Below, in pieces: positions 28,380-37,109 of a stretch of DNA of 40,200 nucleotides. Under the pieces are notes generated by a model. It did no database searches. It saw only the letters and a list, made by a program, of their open reading frames with translations, and was not told where the DNA came from. The stretch spans positions 1 through 40,200 of the forward strand of contig JAISFS010000245.1 of assembly GCA_031263485.1 (NCBI GenBank). Reading direction: 5' to 3'. The position numbers were made by a program, and so were the translations under genes. The stretch comes from Deltaproteobacteria bacterium (GTDB lineage Bacteria > Desulfobacterota > Desulfarculia > Adiutricales > Adiutricaceae). Within the stretch, counting starts at the first letter, position 1. Every line of letters begins with the position of its first letter.

Positions 28380-28565
28380 AGGCCAGGACACGCGGCAGGC
28401 CCGGCAGGTTAAGGACAGGGGCGACAGGACAATGACAGGCCTGGCTGGCAAGGACAGGGGCGGCAGGCATGGACAGGAACGTCAGGCATGGGCAGGAGCG
28501 GCAGGGCAAGGAGAGGAGCGGCAGGGCAAGGACAGGCCTGCCAGGAAAGGACAGTAGCGGCAGGA
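28380..28565. repeat. Degenerate GGACAGG/GGCAGG repeat
   Basis: Purine-rich words (GGACAGG, GGCAGGCATGGACAGGA, GGAGCGGCAGGGCAAGGA) recur with irregular spacing. Part of the block shows a near-exact duplication of GAGCGGCAGGGCAAGGA. It is not coding in any consistent frame. Confidence 0.7.
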
Positions 28566-29527
28566 CCGGGCAGGCTTCCGAAGCCCGCGCAGAAGCCTGA
28601 GCGGCACCCGTGCCAGTGAAGCCCGGAACTGATCCCGCGCCGGCCGAAGCCGCGACGGAGTTCCGGACAACTGCCGCGAGTCTCGGCCCGTGAAACTGTC
28701 GGACTCAAACGCCAGAAATCGCCGCCAACCGGCAGAGTCCCGCGAGCCCGGCATGCCGCGACGCGTCGGCCAAGCCCTTCGCAGGCCGCCCGGAAAGGCG
28801 GATAAAATGTTGACCCGTCTTGCGAGGCGAATGTCAACTCCCTGAAATTACGGATAAAATCCTCCCGCATCACGGGCGGCAAGATGGCGCGGGGGAGTCT
28901 GCCGACTCCCGCGAAAACGGACGATCGTCCGCGATATCTCTCCGGCTGGCCCCCAAATCGTCAGCCGATCGTATGGCCCGTATTTTTTTTCCGATTCCGA
29001 AATTTTATTTCTGCGCCTTTTGTCAGCGTGGTTATCGCGGACCTCGAACCTCCACTCATTCAGCCTCAATTTGTATTTTTTCAAACCAGCAAGAATAATT
29101 CAGTCGGTTTGTATCAAGTGCTATCATAAAATATACAAAGTTAAAAAAATGTTTTTCTATTTATATGGCGTTTTACTGCGGATAGCGGTCTACGTCCACG
29201 TCCGCAGCACCTTTTTGCGGGCGGCGACGGCAATAATCCAGTCCCGGAACGCCAAAAGCGGGAAGAAAAACCTCGGAGACCCGAAATACCCCTTATGCCA
29301 ACCGTCTCGGAGAACGCGGGCTACAGCGGCGCAACTTCCGCAACTTCAGGGCACCAAAAATAGTCAAAAAATGTTCCGATTTAAAATATTACAGCCTGAT
29401 TCTCCGAAAAAAACTACCAAAACGTAAAGAAACGATACCCGGATACGCCTCTGAATGCGCCCCCCGGACTCCACGAATCGCCTTGAAAAGTTCGGCTTTC
29501 GCCCTTGCTTTCCGCGACTGGGGCACG

Positions 29528-29556
29528 TTGACACCATTTGGCTCATTTGGTATCCT
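29528..29556 (+). promoter_or_regulatory. Sigma-70-type promoter for the OmpA-family gene
   Basis: A consensus TTGACA (29528-29533), a 17-base spacer and TATCCT (29551-29556, four of six consensus bases). Direction and location suit the OmpA-family gene. The predicted leader of about 360 bases is long and may hold regulatory structure. Confidence 0.6.
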
Positions 29557-29922
29557 CCCCGGGTGAGTCGTTTCAAGGCGCTTCTAGCTGGGTCTGCGCC
29601 CGGCACGTCCGAACGCCTGAACGTTTGAAAGCACAGGGGCGCGCCTGTCGCCCCTGGGAGATCCACGGCGCCGGGCTTCCCGGGGCCACGACTCTGGATT
29701 TTCTTGAATACCCGCCGGCCAGGAGGCCTCGCCCCCGGCGCTCGGGCAAGGGATTACCCCTTCCGGCGCGGACGATACCTTTTTTTTCATTTCTCGCCCC
29801 GGCCCCCGAGCGCAGACGGCGGGGGGGGACCGGGGCAGGCCCCCTTTCAAGGCCGTCGCCGCGGCCTGACAACCGATTCCGGACGAACCGAGGGCAGACA
29901 CAAGGACACAAGGAGAGTTTTA

Positions 29923-30939
29923 ATGAAAGCGACATTCTTTACCCTGGCTCTGGCGGCGCTCGTCGTGTGCATCCCGGCCCAGGCCTCGGCGCAGGTGGAA
30001 GAGAAGACCGTGCACCTGAGCGTACTGGGCGGGGCCATCTTCCCGAGCTCGATGGATATCGACAACGGCGCCGCCTTCTCGCTCGGCCTGGGGTACAACT
30101 TCACCAAGAGCTTCGGGCTCGAGCTCATGGGGACGATCGCCCCCAGCCTGGACGACAACTGGGATAGACCCGATGAGCAGTCCGGGGACAACGACTTCGT
30201 GCTGGGCCGCCTGAACGCCCTGTTCCATTTCGACACCGGGACGAAGTTCGTGCCCTATCTCACCGCGGGCATCGGCGGCGCCAAGATCAGCGCCGAAAGG
30301 CACGACGACTACAACTCCTTCACCTACAACGCCGGGCTGGGCTTCAAGTACTTCTTCGACGAGACCGTGGCCCTCCGCCTCGAGGCTAACGAGGTCTTCT
30401 ACCACAAGCAGGTCGAAGGCATGGGCAACTTCCATTCCCCGATCGTCCAGGCCGGCCTCACCTTCCAGCTCGGCGCCGCCCCCGCCTGCATCGATTCCGA
30501 CGGCGACGGTGTCTGCGATCCCTACGACAAGTGCCCCGGCACCCCCGCGGGCTACAGGGTCGACGCGGACGGCTGCCCGCTCACCGTCAGCATCACGCTC
30601 GACGTCAAGTTCGACTTCGACAAGTCCGTCGTGAAGCCGGAGTACCGCTCCGAGGTCGAGCGCGCCGCGACGTTCCTTAACCAGCATCCGGGCTCCACCG
30701 CGGTCGTCGAGGGCCACACCGACTCCCGCGGCAACGACGACTACAACCAGCGCCTCTCCGAGCGCAGGGCGACCGCCGTCCGCGATTACCTGGTCACCCA
30801 GTTCGGCATCGCCCCCAGCCGCGTCACCTCGGTGGGCTACGGCGAGACCCGCCCGATAGCCACCAACGAGACCGATGCCGGCAGGGCCCAGAACCGCCGC
30901 GTCGTGGGCGTGTTCTCCGGGACCGACGTGGACCAGTAA
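29923..30939 (+). CDS. OmpA-family outer membrane protein with calcium-type linker
   Basis: A 338-residue porin-like protein that ties the outer membrane to peptidoglycan. A signal peptide (1-23, cut after ASA) precedes an eight-strand-type barrel region (about 28-185). A thrombospondin type-3-like, Asp-rich linker follows (DSDGDGVCDPYDKCPGT, 191-207), with four Cys between 189 and 218. The OmpA domain (about 222-335) shows VKFDFDKSVV, the diaminopimelate-contacting GHTDSRGNDDYNQRLSERRA block and the NRRV end. The start is fixed by AGGAG seven bases before the ATG. The frame runs open further upstream without support. It has its own promoter and a strong terminator, so it is transcribed alone, probably at a high level. 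Confidence 0.95.
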   Translation: MKATFFTLALAALVVCIPAQASAQVEEKTVHLSVLGGAIFPSSMDIDNGAAFSLGLGYNFTKSFGLELMGTIAPSLDDNWDRPDEQSGDNDFVLGRLNALFHFDTGTKFVPYLTAGIGGAKISAERHDDYNSFTYNAGLGFKYFFDETVALRLEANEVFYHKQVEGMGNFHSPIVQAGLTFQLGAAPACIDSDGDGVCDPYDKCPGTPAGYRVDADGCPLTVSITLDVKFDFDKSVVKPEYRSEVERAATFLNQHPGSTAVVEGHTDSRGNDDYNQRLSERRATAVRDYLVTQFGIAPSRVTSVGYGETRPIATNETDAGRAQNRRVVGVFSGTDVDQ

Positions 30940-30986
30940 AGACGCCAGAAGCCCCTCGGCACCCGTGCCAGGGACGCCTCCAGAGA

Positions 30987-31019
30987 GCCAGGGCCGCCTT
31001 CGGCGGCCCTGGCTTTTTT
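30987..31019 (+). terminator. Strong rho-independent terminator of the OmpA-family gene
   Basis: A perfect 12-base-pair stem (GCCAGGGCCGCC paired with GGCGGCCCTGGC) with a TTC loop, followed by six T residues. It starts 48 bases after the stop codon. This is the clearest terminator in the window. Confidence 0.97.
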
Positions 31020-31169
31020 GCGCGTGCCCCCTGCCCGGTCGGATCCGGGCCTGCGGGCGGCCCCTAACGCCTGCGGCCCGTGTGGCCTACCGCGGGCAGA
31101 GCCTGCGGCACGGGCCGCGAGCTTCGCTCCCGCCGAACGGCGGCTTGACTTCACACGGCATTTCCCGGT

Positions 31170-31269
31170 AAACATTGTCGGGGAAATCCCCGCCCCGCCT
31201 TGCCCGGGCCCGTCAGGGCAAACATTGTTGGGCAAACCCCCGCCCCGCCTTGCCCGTGCCCTTTTTTTT
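31170..31269. repeat. Two-copy tandem repeat, unit 50 bp
   Basis: Both copies start AAACATTGT and share CCCCGCCCCGCCTTGCCCG, with scattered differences. The second copy can form a GGGCAA/TTGCCC stem followed shortly by eight T residues, so it might act as a weak second terminator. Confidence 0.75.
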
Positions 31270-31390
31270 CGTCCCGCGCACGACCGCCGGGCGCCCCGCA
31301 CCGCTCGGAAGTCGCCTAAGCAATCGGGACGCCGCAGGCAACGCCTCGGGACGCCGCAGGCAACGCCCGCAAGCCATGCCCCCGCAACCG

Positions 31391-31397
31391 AAAGGAG
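31391..31397 (+). promoter_or_regulatory. Ribosome binding site that fixes the lgt start
   Basis: AAAGGAG lies five bases before a GTG at 31403. It is placed to serve that codon and lies inside the frame that would begin at the ATG at 31376, so GTG is the preferred start. Confidence 0.7.
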
Positions 31398-31402
31398 CCC
31401 CC

Positions 31403-32470
31403 GTGGCCCCGATCTGGAACGTGGACCCGATCCTCTTCACCCTGCCCGTGGTCCACTGGCCCGTGCGCTGGTACGGGCTGTTCTTCGCCTGCGCGTTCCT
31501 GGCCGGATTCGCCCTGTTCCGCTGGCAGACGGAGCGGGGAGGCAGGGGCGCCGAGGCGGCGGCCTCCTTCATCGTGCCGGGTTTCCTGGGCACGCTCGTC
31601 GGCGCCCGGGCCGGCCACATCCTCTTCTACAACCTGGACTATTTCCTGTCGGATCCGTCCTGGTTCTTCAGGGTCTGGGAAGGGGGGCTCGCCAGCCACG
31701 GGGCAGCCATCGGGCTCGCCCTGGCCCTCCTGTGGCAATCCTGGCGGACCCGCGAGCCCTTCTGGGACCTCTGCGACCGCTTCTCGTTCTCCGCCGCCGC
31801 AGGGGCGGCGCTCATCCGCGTGGGGAACCTGTTCAATTCCGAGATCGTGGGGAAGATAGCGCCCGACGGCTCCCGCTTCGCCGTGAGGTTCCCCCGACAC
31901 GACTTCTTGCTCCCGGAAGCGGCCGTGCCGCCCCGCTACCCCACCCAGGTTCTGGAGTTCCTGCTGGGGGCAGTGGTCCTGGGGGCACTCCTCCTGGCGG
32001 ACCGGCTCCTGGGCCGCGAGAGGCGGCCCCGGGGGGCGCTCGCGGCGCTTTTCCTGATCCTTTACTTCGCGGGACGCTTCTGCATCGAATTCCTGAAGGA
32101 ACGCCAGAACGCGGCGGACACGCTCGCGCTGTCCCGCGGCCAGATGCTCTCGGTGCTCCCATTCCTTTTCGGCGCGGGTCTCCTCGTCTGGTCCGTGACG
32201 CGGCCCCGGCCTCCCGCGCCGCCCGAATCCTGGGTCCCGCCGGGATCGGACAGGAAAGGCCGGTCCCGCAAGGCCTCCGGCAAGGCCGTAGGCGCTTCCG
32301 GAGGCAGGGGCAAAGGCGCGGGCAGGGGACGCGGCAAGGGCCGGGCCGAAGACGGCGGCGCCATCGGCCGCGTGGCCGCCGGGCAGGGCAAGGGCCGGGC
32401 CGAAGGCGGCGGGGCTTCCGGCCTGTGGGCTTCCGGCAGGGGCGGAGGCCGGGGCGGAGACGGCCTATGA
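31403..32470 (+). CDS. lgt: Prolipoprotein diacylglyceryl transferase
   Basis: Lgt starts lipoprotein maturation by moving diacylglycerol from phosphatidylglycerol to the lipobox Cys at the inner membrane. Seven or so membrane segments cover residues 15-290. Conserved features are RWYGL (Tyr 24), GGLASHGAAIG with His 99, the signature IRVGNLFNSEIVG with Arg 139, Asn 142, Asn 145 and Glu 147, and the late GRFCIEFLKE. A GTG start with AAAGGAG upstream gives 355 residues; an ATG at 31376 would add nine. The last 80 or so residues form a Gly/Lys/Arg-rich tail with a repeated GKGRAE-x-GGA unit, which ordinary Lgt lacks. The stop overlaps the next gene's start (ATGA), so the two are translated together. 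Confidence 0.95.
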   Translation: MAPIWNVDPILFTLPVVHWPVRWYGLFFACAFLAGFALFRWQTERGGRGAEAAASFIVPGFLGTLVGARAGHILFYNLDYFLSDPSWFFRVWEGGLASHGAAIGLALALLWQSWRTREPFWDLCDRFSFSAAAGAALIRVGNLFNSEIVGKIAPDGSRFAVRFPRHDFLLPEAAVPPRYPTQVLEFLLGAVVLGALLLADRLLGRERRPRGALAALFLILYFAGRFCIEFLKERQNAADTLALSRGQMLSVLPFLFGAGLLVWSVTRPRPPAPPESWVPPGSDRKGRSRKASGKAVGASGGRGKGAGRGRGKGRAEDGGAIGRVAAGQGKGRAEGGGASGLWASGRGGGRGGDGL

Positions 32471-34446
32471 GGGCCCCTTACCCCTTGAGGATGGTCCGGG
32501 CCTTCCACAGGGCATTCCTCAAGGATGCCGGAAGGCTCCTCCGCTCCCTGCCTCGGAGCCTCAAGCTCCGCTGGTGGGCGGTCATGGCCGTCCAGCTCGG
32601 GACGGGGCTCCTGGAGACGCTCTCGCTCGTCTGCATCTCCGTGTTCGCCATGAGCGTCGCGACCCCGGAGGCGGTCCCGGACAACTTCCTCCTCAAGCCC
32701 CTCCTGTGGGCCTTTCCCGGCCTGAAGGCAGGGATCTTCGGCTCCCCCAGGCGCACGATCGCCCTCGCTAGCCTCCTCATGGTCGTCTCCATCGCCGTCA
32801 AGTGCCTGGCGGCCACGGCCGCCGCGAAGGCAGGCGCCGCGTTCGCGGAACGGGCGACGGTCCAGGTCTCGACCGAGACGCTCCGCCGCTACCTGTCACG
32901 GGACTACCTCTGGCACATCACGATCGAGAGCCAGGACGCGATACTCAAGATCATAAACCGCGCCCAGTTCGCGGAATACGTCCTGTGCCTCCTGCAGTTC
33001 TACTCGAACGGGATCGTGTGCCTCACGCTCTTCGTCTCGCTCTCGATCCTGGAGCCGGGGCTCACGCTCGCGGCCTTCGCCGTGTTCGGGGCCGCGGCGC
33101 TCTTCCTGTACGCCTTCTTCCGCCGCGCGCTGGACCGAGAGGGCGCGAACGTGCTCGCGGCCGTCACGGACGAGAACCGCATCCTCATGGCCGCCTCCCG
33201 CGGCATCCGGGAGATCATCATCCACCGCGCCCAAGGCCTGGCTCTGGACGGGTTCCTCAAGACCATCACGGCGGGGCTCACGCCCCGGGTCCTCATAAGC
33301 TATATGGCCCAGCTCCCCCAGCAGATCCTGGAGACGCTGGGCTTCGCCACCATGGGCGCCATGGTGGTGGGCATGCTGGCCATGGACCTGCCCATGGACG
33401 ACATCGTCCAGACGGCCTCACTCCTGATGCTCACCGCCTGGAGGATCCTGCCGGCGGTGAACCGCTCGCTCGCCTTCTCGGTCAGGCTCAGGGCCCTGAG
33501 GCCCATAGCCGTGGCCTACCTGGATCTCTGCGACCGCTTCCTCGCCGAGGGCGGGCCGCCCCCCCCTGACCCCGACCCGGCGTTCCGCTTCGAGCGGGCC
33601 CTGGAACTGAAAGGGGTCTCGTTCCGGTACCCCGGCGCGAACGCGGACGCGTTGAGCGGTATCGACCTCGCGGTGCCCAAGGGCACCCGGGTGGGGCTGG
33701 TGGGACCCTCCGGATCGGGCAAGTCCACCCTTGCGCTCATCCTCTCGGGCCTGGCCCCGCCCACCGCGGGGGAATTCCTGGTGGACGGGCGGCCGCTCGA
33801 CCCCGCCGCCAGGGAGGCATATTTCCGCATCCTGGGCTTCGTGCCGCAGAACCCGCTGGTGCTGGACGGGACCCTGGCCCAGAACGTCGCCTTCTCGGCC
33901 TGGACCTCGCCCAAGGACGAGGCGAAGGTGCGCCGCGCGCTGGCCCGCGCCGCCGCGGACTTCGTGGACCGGGACCCCAGGGGCACGGGGCTCCCGCTCT
34001 CCTCCGCTTCCGGGACCCTTTCCGGCGGGCAGATCCAGCGCGTGGCGATAGCCAGGGCCCTGTACTCCGATCCTAAGGTGATCCTCTTCGACGAGGCCAC
34101 CAGCGCCCTGGACCAAGCGAGCGAGAACACGGTCCGCAGGACTCTCGCGGAGGCCGGGGACGGCGTCACCCTGGTTGTGATAGCCCACCGCCTCTCAACG
34201 GTGGAGTTCTGCGACACGCTCCATTGGGTGGAGGACGGCAGGATCGTCCGATCCGGCCCCCCCTCCGAGATCATCCCCCTCTACGTGAAGGACGCCGAGG
34301 CCAAGGAGGCCGAAAGGGCGCTAGCGGGCCTGGAGAGTCTGGCGGGGCCAGCGTCGCCGACGGGCTCTGAACCGGGATCTGCCGATGCGGATGCGGGACC
34401 GGACGGCGAGGGGCCGGAGAAAGGCGCCATCGACGGGGACGGTTGA
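32467..34446 (+). CDS. ABC exporter, fused permease and ATPase
   Basis: A 659-residue half-transporter. The membrane domain (about 35-345) is followed by an ATPase domain (about 378-600) with Walker A GPSGSGKST (413-421), the Q-loop Gln 461 in FVPQNP, signature LSGGQ (518-522), Walker B VILFDEATSALD (538-549) and the H-loop His 574 in IAHRLSTV. All catalytic motifs are intact, so it should work as a dimer to move lipid, glycan or peptide outward. The substrate cannot be read from the sequence. An MsbA- or PglK-like flippase role would fit its overlap with lgt (inference). The start is set by that ATGA overlap. The final 50 or so residues are acidic, Gly/Ala-rich and low in complexity. Confidence 0.92.
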   Translation: MRAPYPLRMVRAFHRAFLKDAGRLLRSLPRSLKLRWWAVMAVQLGTGLLETLSLVCISVFAMSVATPEAVPDNFLLKPLLWAFPGLKAGIFGSPRRTIALASLLMVVSIAVKCLAATAAAKAGAAFAERATVQVSTETLRRYLSRDYLWHITIESQDAILKIINRAQFAEYVLCLLQFYSNGIVCLTLFVSLSILEPGLTLAAFAVFGAAALFLYAFFRRALDREGANVLAAVTDENRILMAASRGIREIIIHRAQGLALDGFLKTITAGLTPRVLISYMAQLPQQILETLGFATMGAMVVGMLAMDLPMDDIVQTASLLMLTAWRILPAVNRSLAFSVRLRALRPIAVAYLDLCDRFLAEGGPPPPDPDPAFRFERALELKGVSFRYPGANADALSGIDLAVPKGTRVGLVGPSGSGKSTLALILSGLAPPTAGEFLVDGRPLDPAAREAYFRILGFVPQNPLVLDGTLAQNVAFSAWTSPKDEAKVRRALARAAADFVDRDPRGTGLPLSSASGTLSGGQIQRVAIARALYSDPKVILFDEATSALDQASENTVRRTLAEAGDGVTLVVIAHRLSTVEFCDTLHWVEDGRIVRSGPPSEIIPLYVKDAEAKEAERALAGLESLAGPASPTGSEPGSADADAGPDGEGPEKGAIDGDG

Positions 34447-34755
34447 GCCTCCTCGCCCCCCGAATCCGCGCCCTGTCGCCAACGATGCCTCGAAAGCGGC
34501 ATGGTACTCGACCGCCCGATGGCGCCCCCGGTTCACCGATTGCACCGCCCGACTGCCCGATGGCGCCGCCCGACCGCCCGATGGCGCCGCCCGACCGCCC
34601 GAAGGTGCCCCCGGTCACCCGGACGGCGGCCCAGATCGCCAGATGCCGCTTTGCCTTCCCTGCCTGAATATGGGATAATTCCTTTTTTCTTAGCCCTTCC
34701 TCGCCTTTCTCCCTCCACTGCGGCGTCACGCCCTCCTTCGAGCTCCCGAGGTCCC
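34447..34755. other. Short spacer with 21-bp repeats
   Basis: It separates the lgt/ABC pair from the DUF4129 gene. It holds the tandem repeat at 34556-34618 and, at 34671-34690, a small AT-rich stretch with a T-run that lacks a clear hairpin. Confidence 0.55.
34556..34618. repeat. Three-copy 21-bp tandem repeat
   Basis: Two exact copies of a 21-base unit (CCCGATGGCGCC then GCCCGACCG) and a diverged third. Weaker partial copies lie just upstream from about 34512. Confidence 0.85.
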
Positions 34756-35769
34756 ATGCCTTCTTCGCCCGAAAAGCCACGCGGCCCCGAGCCCCGAGCC
34801 CAGGGCCCCGCCAGCCTCGGGAGGGTCGGCTTGCGCCTTGCGGGCCGTCGGCACCCGTCGGCCGCATGCGCCGCCGCGGCTCTGGCGGCATTCGTCTGGT
34901 CCTCAGGGGCAGGACTCGGCCCGGCGGAGGCCCTGGCAGCCGTGTCCCCACAACCTGGCGGGCCTGCGGGGACCCCGTCCGACGCCGGCGACGAATACGC
35001 CCGCCTCGAGCGTCGGCTCGACAAGACCGTGAAGGACAAGGGCATCCAGACCGAGCTCCCCCTCTACGAGCCCGAGGCCCCTCCCAAGAAGCTCGAGTTC
35101 CCCAAGCCCCCGGTATCCCTTGCCAAGGCTGCGGTCGCCCTGGCCCTGGGCGGATGCGTGACGCTCGCCTTCATCCTGGTCGCCAGGGCCCGCCGGGCCC
35201 GAAAGCTCAAGGAAGACGCTCCCCCGCCCGCCCCCAGCCCCCGCCCCCGCAAAGAGCTGGACGCGGCCTTGAAGGCCGTCCGCGACGACGCGGACGACCT
35301 GGCCAAGCTGGGCCTCTTCGGCGAGGCGGTGCATGCGCTTCTCCTGAACGGCCTGGAGGCCTTCCGTAAGCGCGACCGCATGAAGGTCCCGCCGCATCTC
35401 ACGTCCCGCGAGCTCCTGCCCGCGTTGCCCTTGAACCGGATCGAGGACGAGTCCTTGCGGGAACTCGTCTTCATGACGGAGTCCTCATGGTTCGGGGGTT
35501 TCCGGCTGGGCCGGCCTGACTACGACTCCGCGCGTTCAAGCTTCGGGAGGCTGTTGGGCTCCGTCTCCCCTTCGTACGGGAAGGCGGCCAGGGCTTCCGG
35601 CACCCGGCCCCCGGCCTCCAAGGCCGATGCGCCGCCCACCGCCTCCGGGGCCGAGGCAACGCCCCGTGCCTCCAAGGCCGATGCGCCGCCCCCTGCCTCC
35701 GGGGCCGAAGCACCGCCCCATGCCGCCACTGGCGATGCGGGCGCGCCCGGCCAGGCAGGCGCGCCGTGA
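34756..35769 (+). CDS. DUF4129 domain membrane protein
   Basis: A 337-residue protein. A hydrophobic stretch (about 33-62) may be a signal peptide or anchor. It is followed by a short outside region and a clear membrane segment (about 122-143, ending in basic RARRARKLK). The cytoplasmic part contains a helical DUF4129-type domain (about 185-270) with the LTSRELLPAL and YDSARSSFGRLL blocks. DUF4129 proteins commonly sit beside MoxR ATPases and DUF58 proteins, as here; their role is unknown, possibly complex assembly at the membrane. The C-terminus is an Ala/Pro tail with a duplicated 18-residue unit. The ATG has GAGG four bases upstream, and the frame is open further back without support. Its stop overlaps the next GTG. 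Confidence 0.82.
   Translation: MPSSPEKPRGPEPRAQGPASLGRVGLRLAGRRHPSAACAAAALAAFVWSSGAGLGPAEALAAVSPQPGGPAGTPSDAGDEYARLERRLDKTVKDKGIQTELPLYEPEAPPKKLEFPKPPVSLAKAAVALALGGCVTLAFILVARARRARKLKEDAPPPAPSPRPRKELDAALKAVRDDADDLAKLGLFGEAVHALLLNGLEAFRKRDRMKVPPHLTSRELLPALPLNRIEDESLRELVFMTESSWFGGFRLGRPDYDSARSSFGRLLGSVSPSYGKAARASGTRPPASKADAPPTASGAEATPRASKADAPPPASGAEAPPHAATGDAGAPGQAGAP
35614..35721 (+). repeat. Two-copy 54-bp repeat encoding an 18-residue tail unit
   Basis: Copies 35614-35667 and 35668-35721 encode ASKADAPPTASGAEATPR and ASKADAPPPASGAEAPPH. The frame is preserved, giving a disordered Ala/Pro tail on the DUF4129 protein. Confidence 0.9.
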
Positions 35770-37109
35770 GCGGTCGCCGCGGCATCCCCGTCCCCCTCCT
35801 GATCGCGGGGCTTCTTCTTGTAGCGCTCATCCTCTTCATGGCCATATCCGGAAGAGGCGGGGGCGGCGTGTCCGAACCCCCGCGGAAGGCCTCCCCGGTC
35901 GTGCGCGACAACAGGTACGGATCCTACTCGTCCTCGGCACTGGGCCACGAGGCGCTTTACGAGGTATTGAGCGAGCACAGGCCCTTCGTGGAGCGCAGGC
36001 TCTCGAACGCGCCCTTCCCCTCCGGGCCGTTTTCGGCGGTGATCATCGCGGACACCGCGGAGTTTCTGTCGGATTCCGGCATCGGCCAGCTCGACGGGTT
36101 CGAGGGCAGGGCGCTCGCGGTGCTCCCGAAATGGACGCCGCGCTCCGACCGCTTCAGGGAAGACTGGGTTCGGGACGTGACGCTCGACGAGAGCGGCCAT
36201 TACTTCCTTGCCCTCCTGATTCACCTCGACGAGGACGGCTACCAGCTCGAGGGGGGCCCGAAGCTGACGACGGTCGAGAGCGCACCGGACTTCAACTACA
36301 ACGAGATCGGCATCGTGCCGGACTTCGGGGACCGCCCGGTCCAGCTCATCACGGGCCCGGGCATCAGGCCGGTGGTCTCGTCCCGGGATGGCGTCCTGGT
36401 GGGCGAGCTAATACGCCCGGGCCCGCCCAGGATCTGGATCGTTTCCGACCCGGATCTCACCTCGAACCACGGGATCGTGAAGGGCCAGAACCTGCGCTTC
36501 GCCCTGAAGCTCATAGACCTCTGGACGAGCGATCTGCCGCGTACCTCGGAGGTGACCTTCGACGAGTCGCACATGAGGCTCAAGGGCGAAGGTCGGGGCG
36601 GCGGCATCCCCTGGCGGCTGCTCAGGCTCGCGCTATCCCCCGAGACCGGGCCCGTTCTTCTGGCATTCCTCGCCGCGCTCCTCCTGTTCCTCTTCGGGAT
36701 GAAGCGCACGTGGCCCGATGAGCGAACCCCGGAACTCAGCTTCGGCAAGGCCGGGCTCATCGCCAACACGGCGCTTATTCTGGAAAGGTGGCCCATGCGC
36801 CCGGAACTCTTCCGGCGCTACATGGACTCGGTGGTCAATTCGGCAGCTCGCTCCCTGAAGGCCCCGCCCGCCGCCCGAGGCGACCGGGTGAGGCTCGTCA
36901 GGTGGCTCGACGCCAGGACCCCTTCCCAGGGGCCCTGGGGGCTCATCAAGCTGATGTCCGAAGCCGAGCGGGAGCTCGCGCTCCCAGCGGCCTCGGCCTC
37001 TCGCCTCCTGTATTACGCGGGAAGGCTCCACCTCTGGAAGGAGGAGGCGGAAATTGGATCTGGAACTGGTGGCAAAGATAACGGGCGCCGTACGCGCCGA
37101 GGTAGGTAA
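35766..37109 (+). CDS. DUF4350 domain membrane protein
   Basis: A 447-residue protein with one membrane segment near the start (about 9-27), a large soluble part (about 45-290) and a second segment (about 295-312). Family-like features are VSDPDLTSNHGI (226-237) and FDESHM (265-270). DUF4350 proteins are usually encoded next to MoxR and DUF58 genes, and the soluble part has a fold related to glutamine-amidotransferase-like or transport-linked domains; no catalytic role is shown. The start is a GTG overlapping the DUF4129 stop (GTGA). The last 18 or so codons overlap the MoxR gene in another frame, so the three genes are tightly packed and probably translated together. Confidence 0.85.
   Translation: MSGRRGIPVPLLIAGLLLVALILFMAISGRGGGGVSEPPRKASPVVRDNRYGSYSSSALGHEALYEVLSEHRPFVERRLSNAPFPSGPFSAVIIADTAEFLSDSGIGQLDGFEGRALAVLPKWTPRSDRFREDWVRDVTLDESGHYFLALLIHLDEDGYQLEGGPKLTTVESAPDFNYNEIGIVPDFGDRPVQLITGPGIRPVVSSRDGVLVGELIRPGPPRIWIVSDPDLTSNHGIVKGQNLRFALKLIDLWTSDLPRTSEVTFDESHMRLKGEGRGGGIPWRLLRLALSPETGPVLLAFLAALLLFLFGMKRTWPDERTPELSFGKAGLIANTALILERWPMRPELFRRYMDSVVNSAARSLKAPPAARGDRVRLVRWLDARTPSQGPWGLIKLMSEAERELALPAASASRLLYYAGRLHLWKEEAEIGSGTGGKDNGRRTRRGR
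37038..37047 (+). promoter_or_regulatory. Ribosome binding site for the MoxR gene
   Basis: AAGGAGGAGG ends six bases before a TTG start at 37054. It lies inside the end of the DUF4350 gene and supports the TTG, which is otherwise a weak start. Confidence 0.75.

Larger units (their letters stand above)
28202..29922. other. Long spacer with purine repeats and an AT-rich block
   Basis: About 1.7 kb upstream of the OmpA-family gene. Degenerate GGACAGG/GGCAGG repeats fill 28380-28565. A markedly AT-rich block (about 28975-29430, with long T and A runs) has no supported gene. A strong promoter candidate is at 29528-29556, leaving a leader of about 360 bases. Confidence 0.6.
30940..31402. other. 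Spacer with terminator and two repeat pairs
   Basis: It holds the terminator at 30987-31019, a two-copy 50-bp repeat at 31170-31269, and a pair of GGGACGCCGCAGGCAACGCC copies (31327-31346 and 31349-31368) just before lgt. No promoter for lgt was settled on. Confidence 0.6.

Noticed and set aside
29020-29427. Plus-strand frame of 135 residues in the AT-rich block
   Set aside because: Composition and lack of start signal or family suggest a chance frame, though transcription was not excluded.
31018-32466. N-terminal extension of the ABC exporter frame
   Set aside because: It runs antiparallel in sense to nothing but lies in another frame of lgt. The ATGA overlap at 32467 is the natural start.
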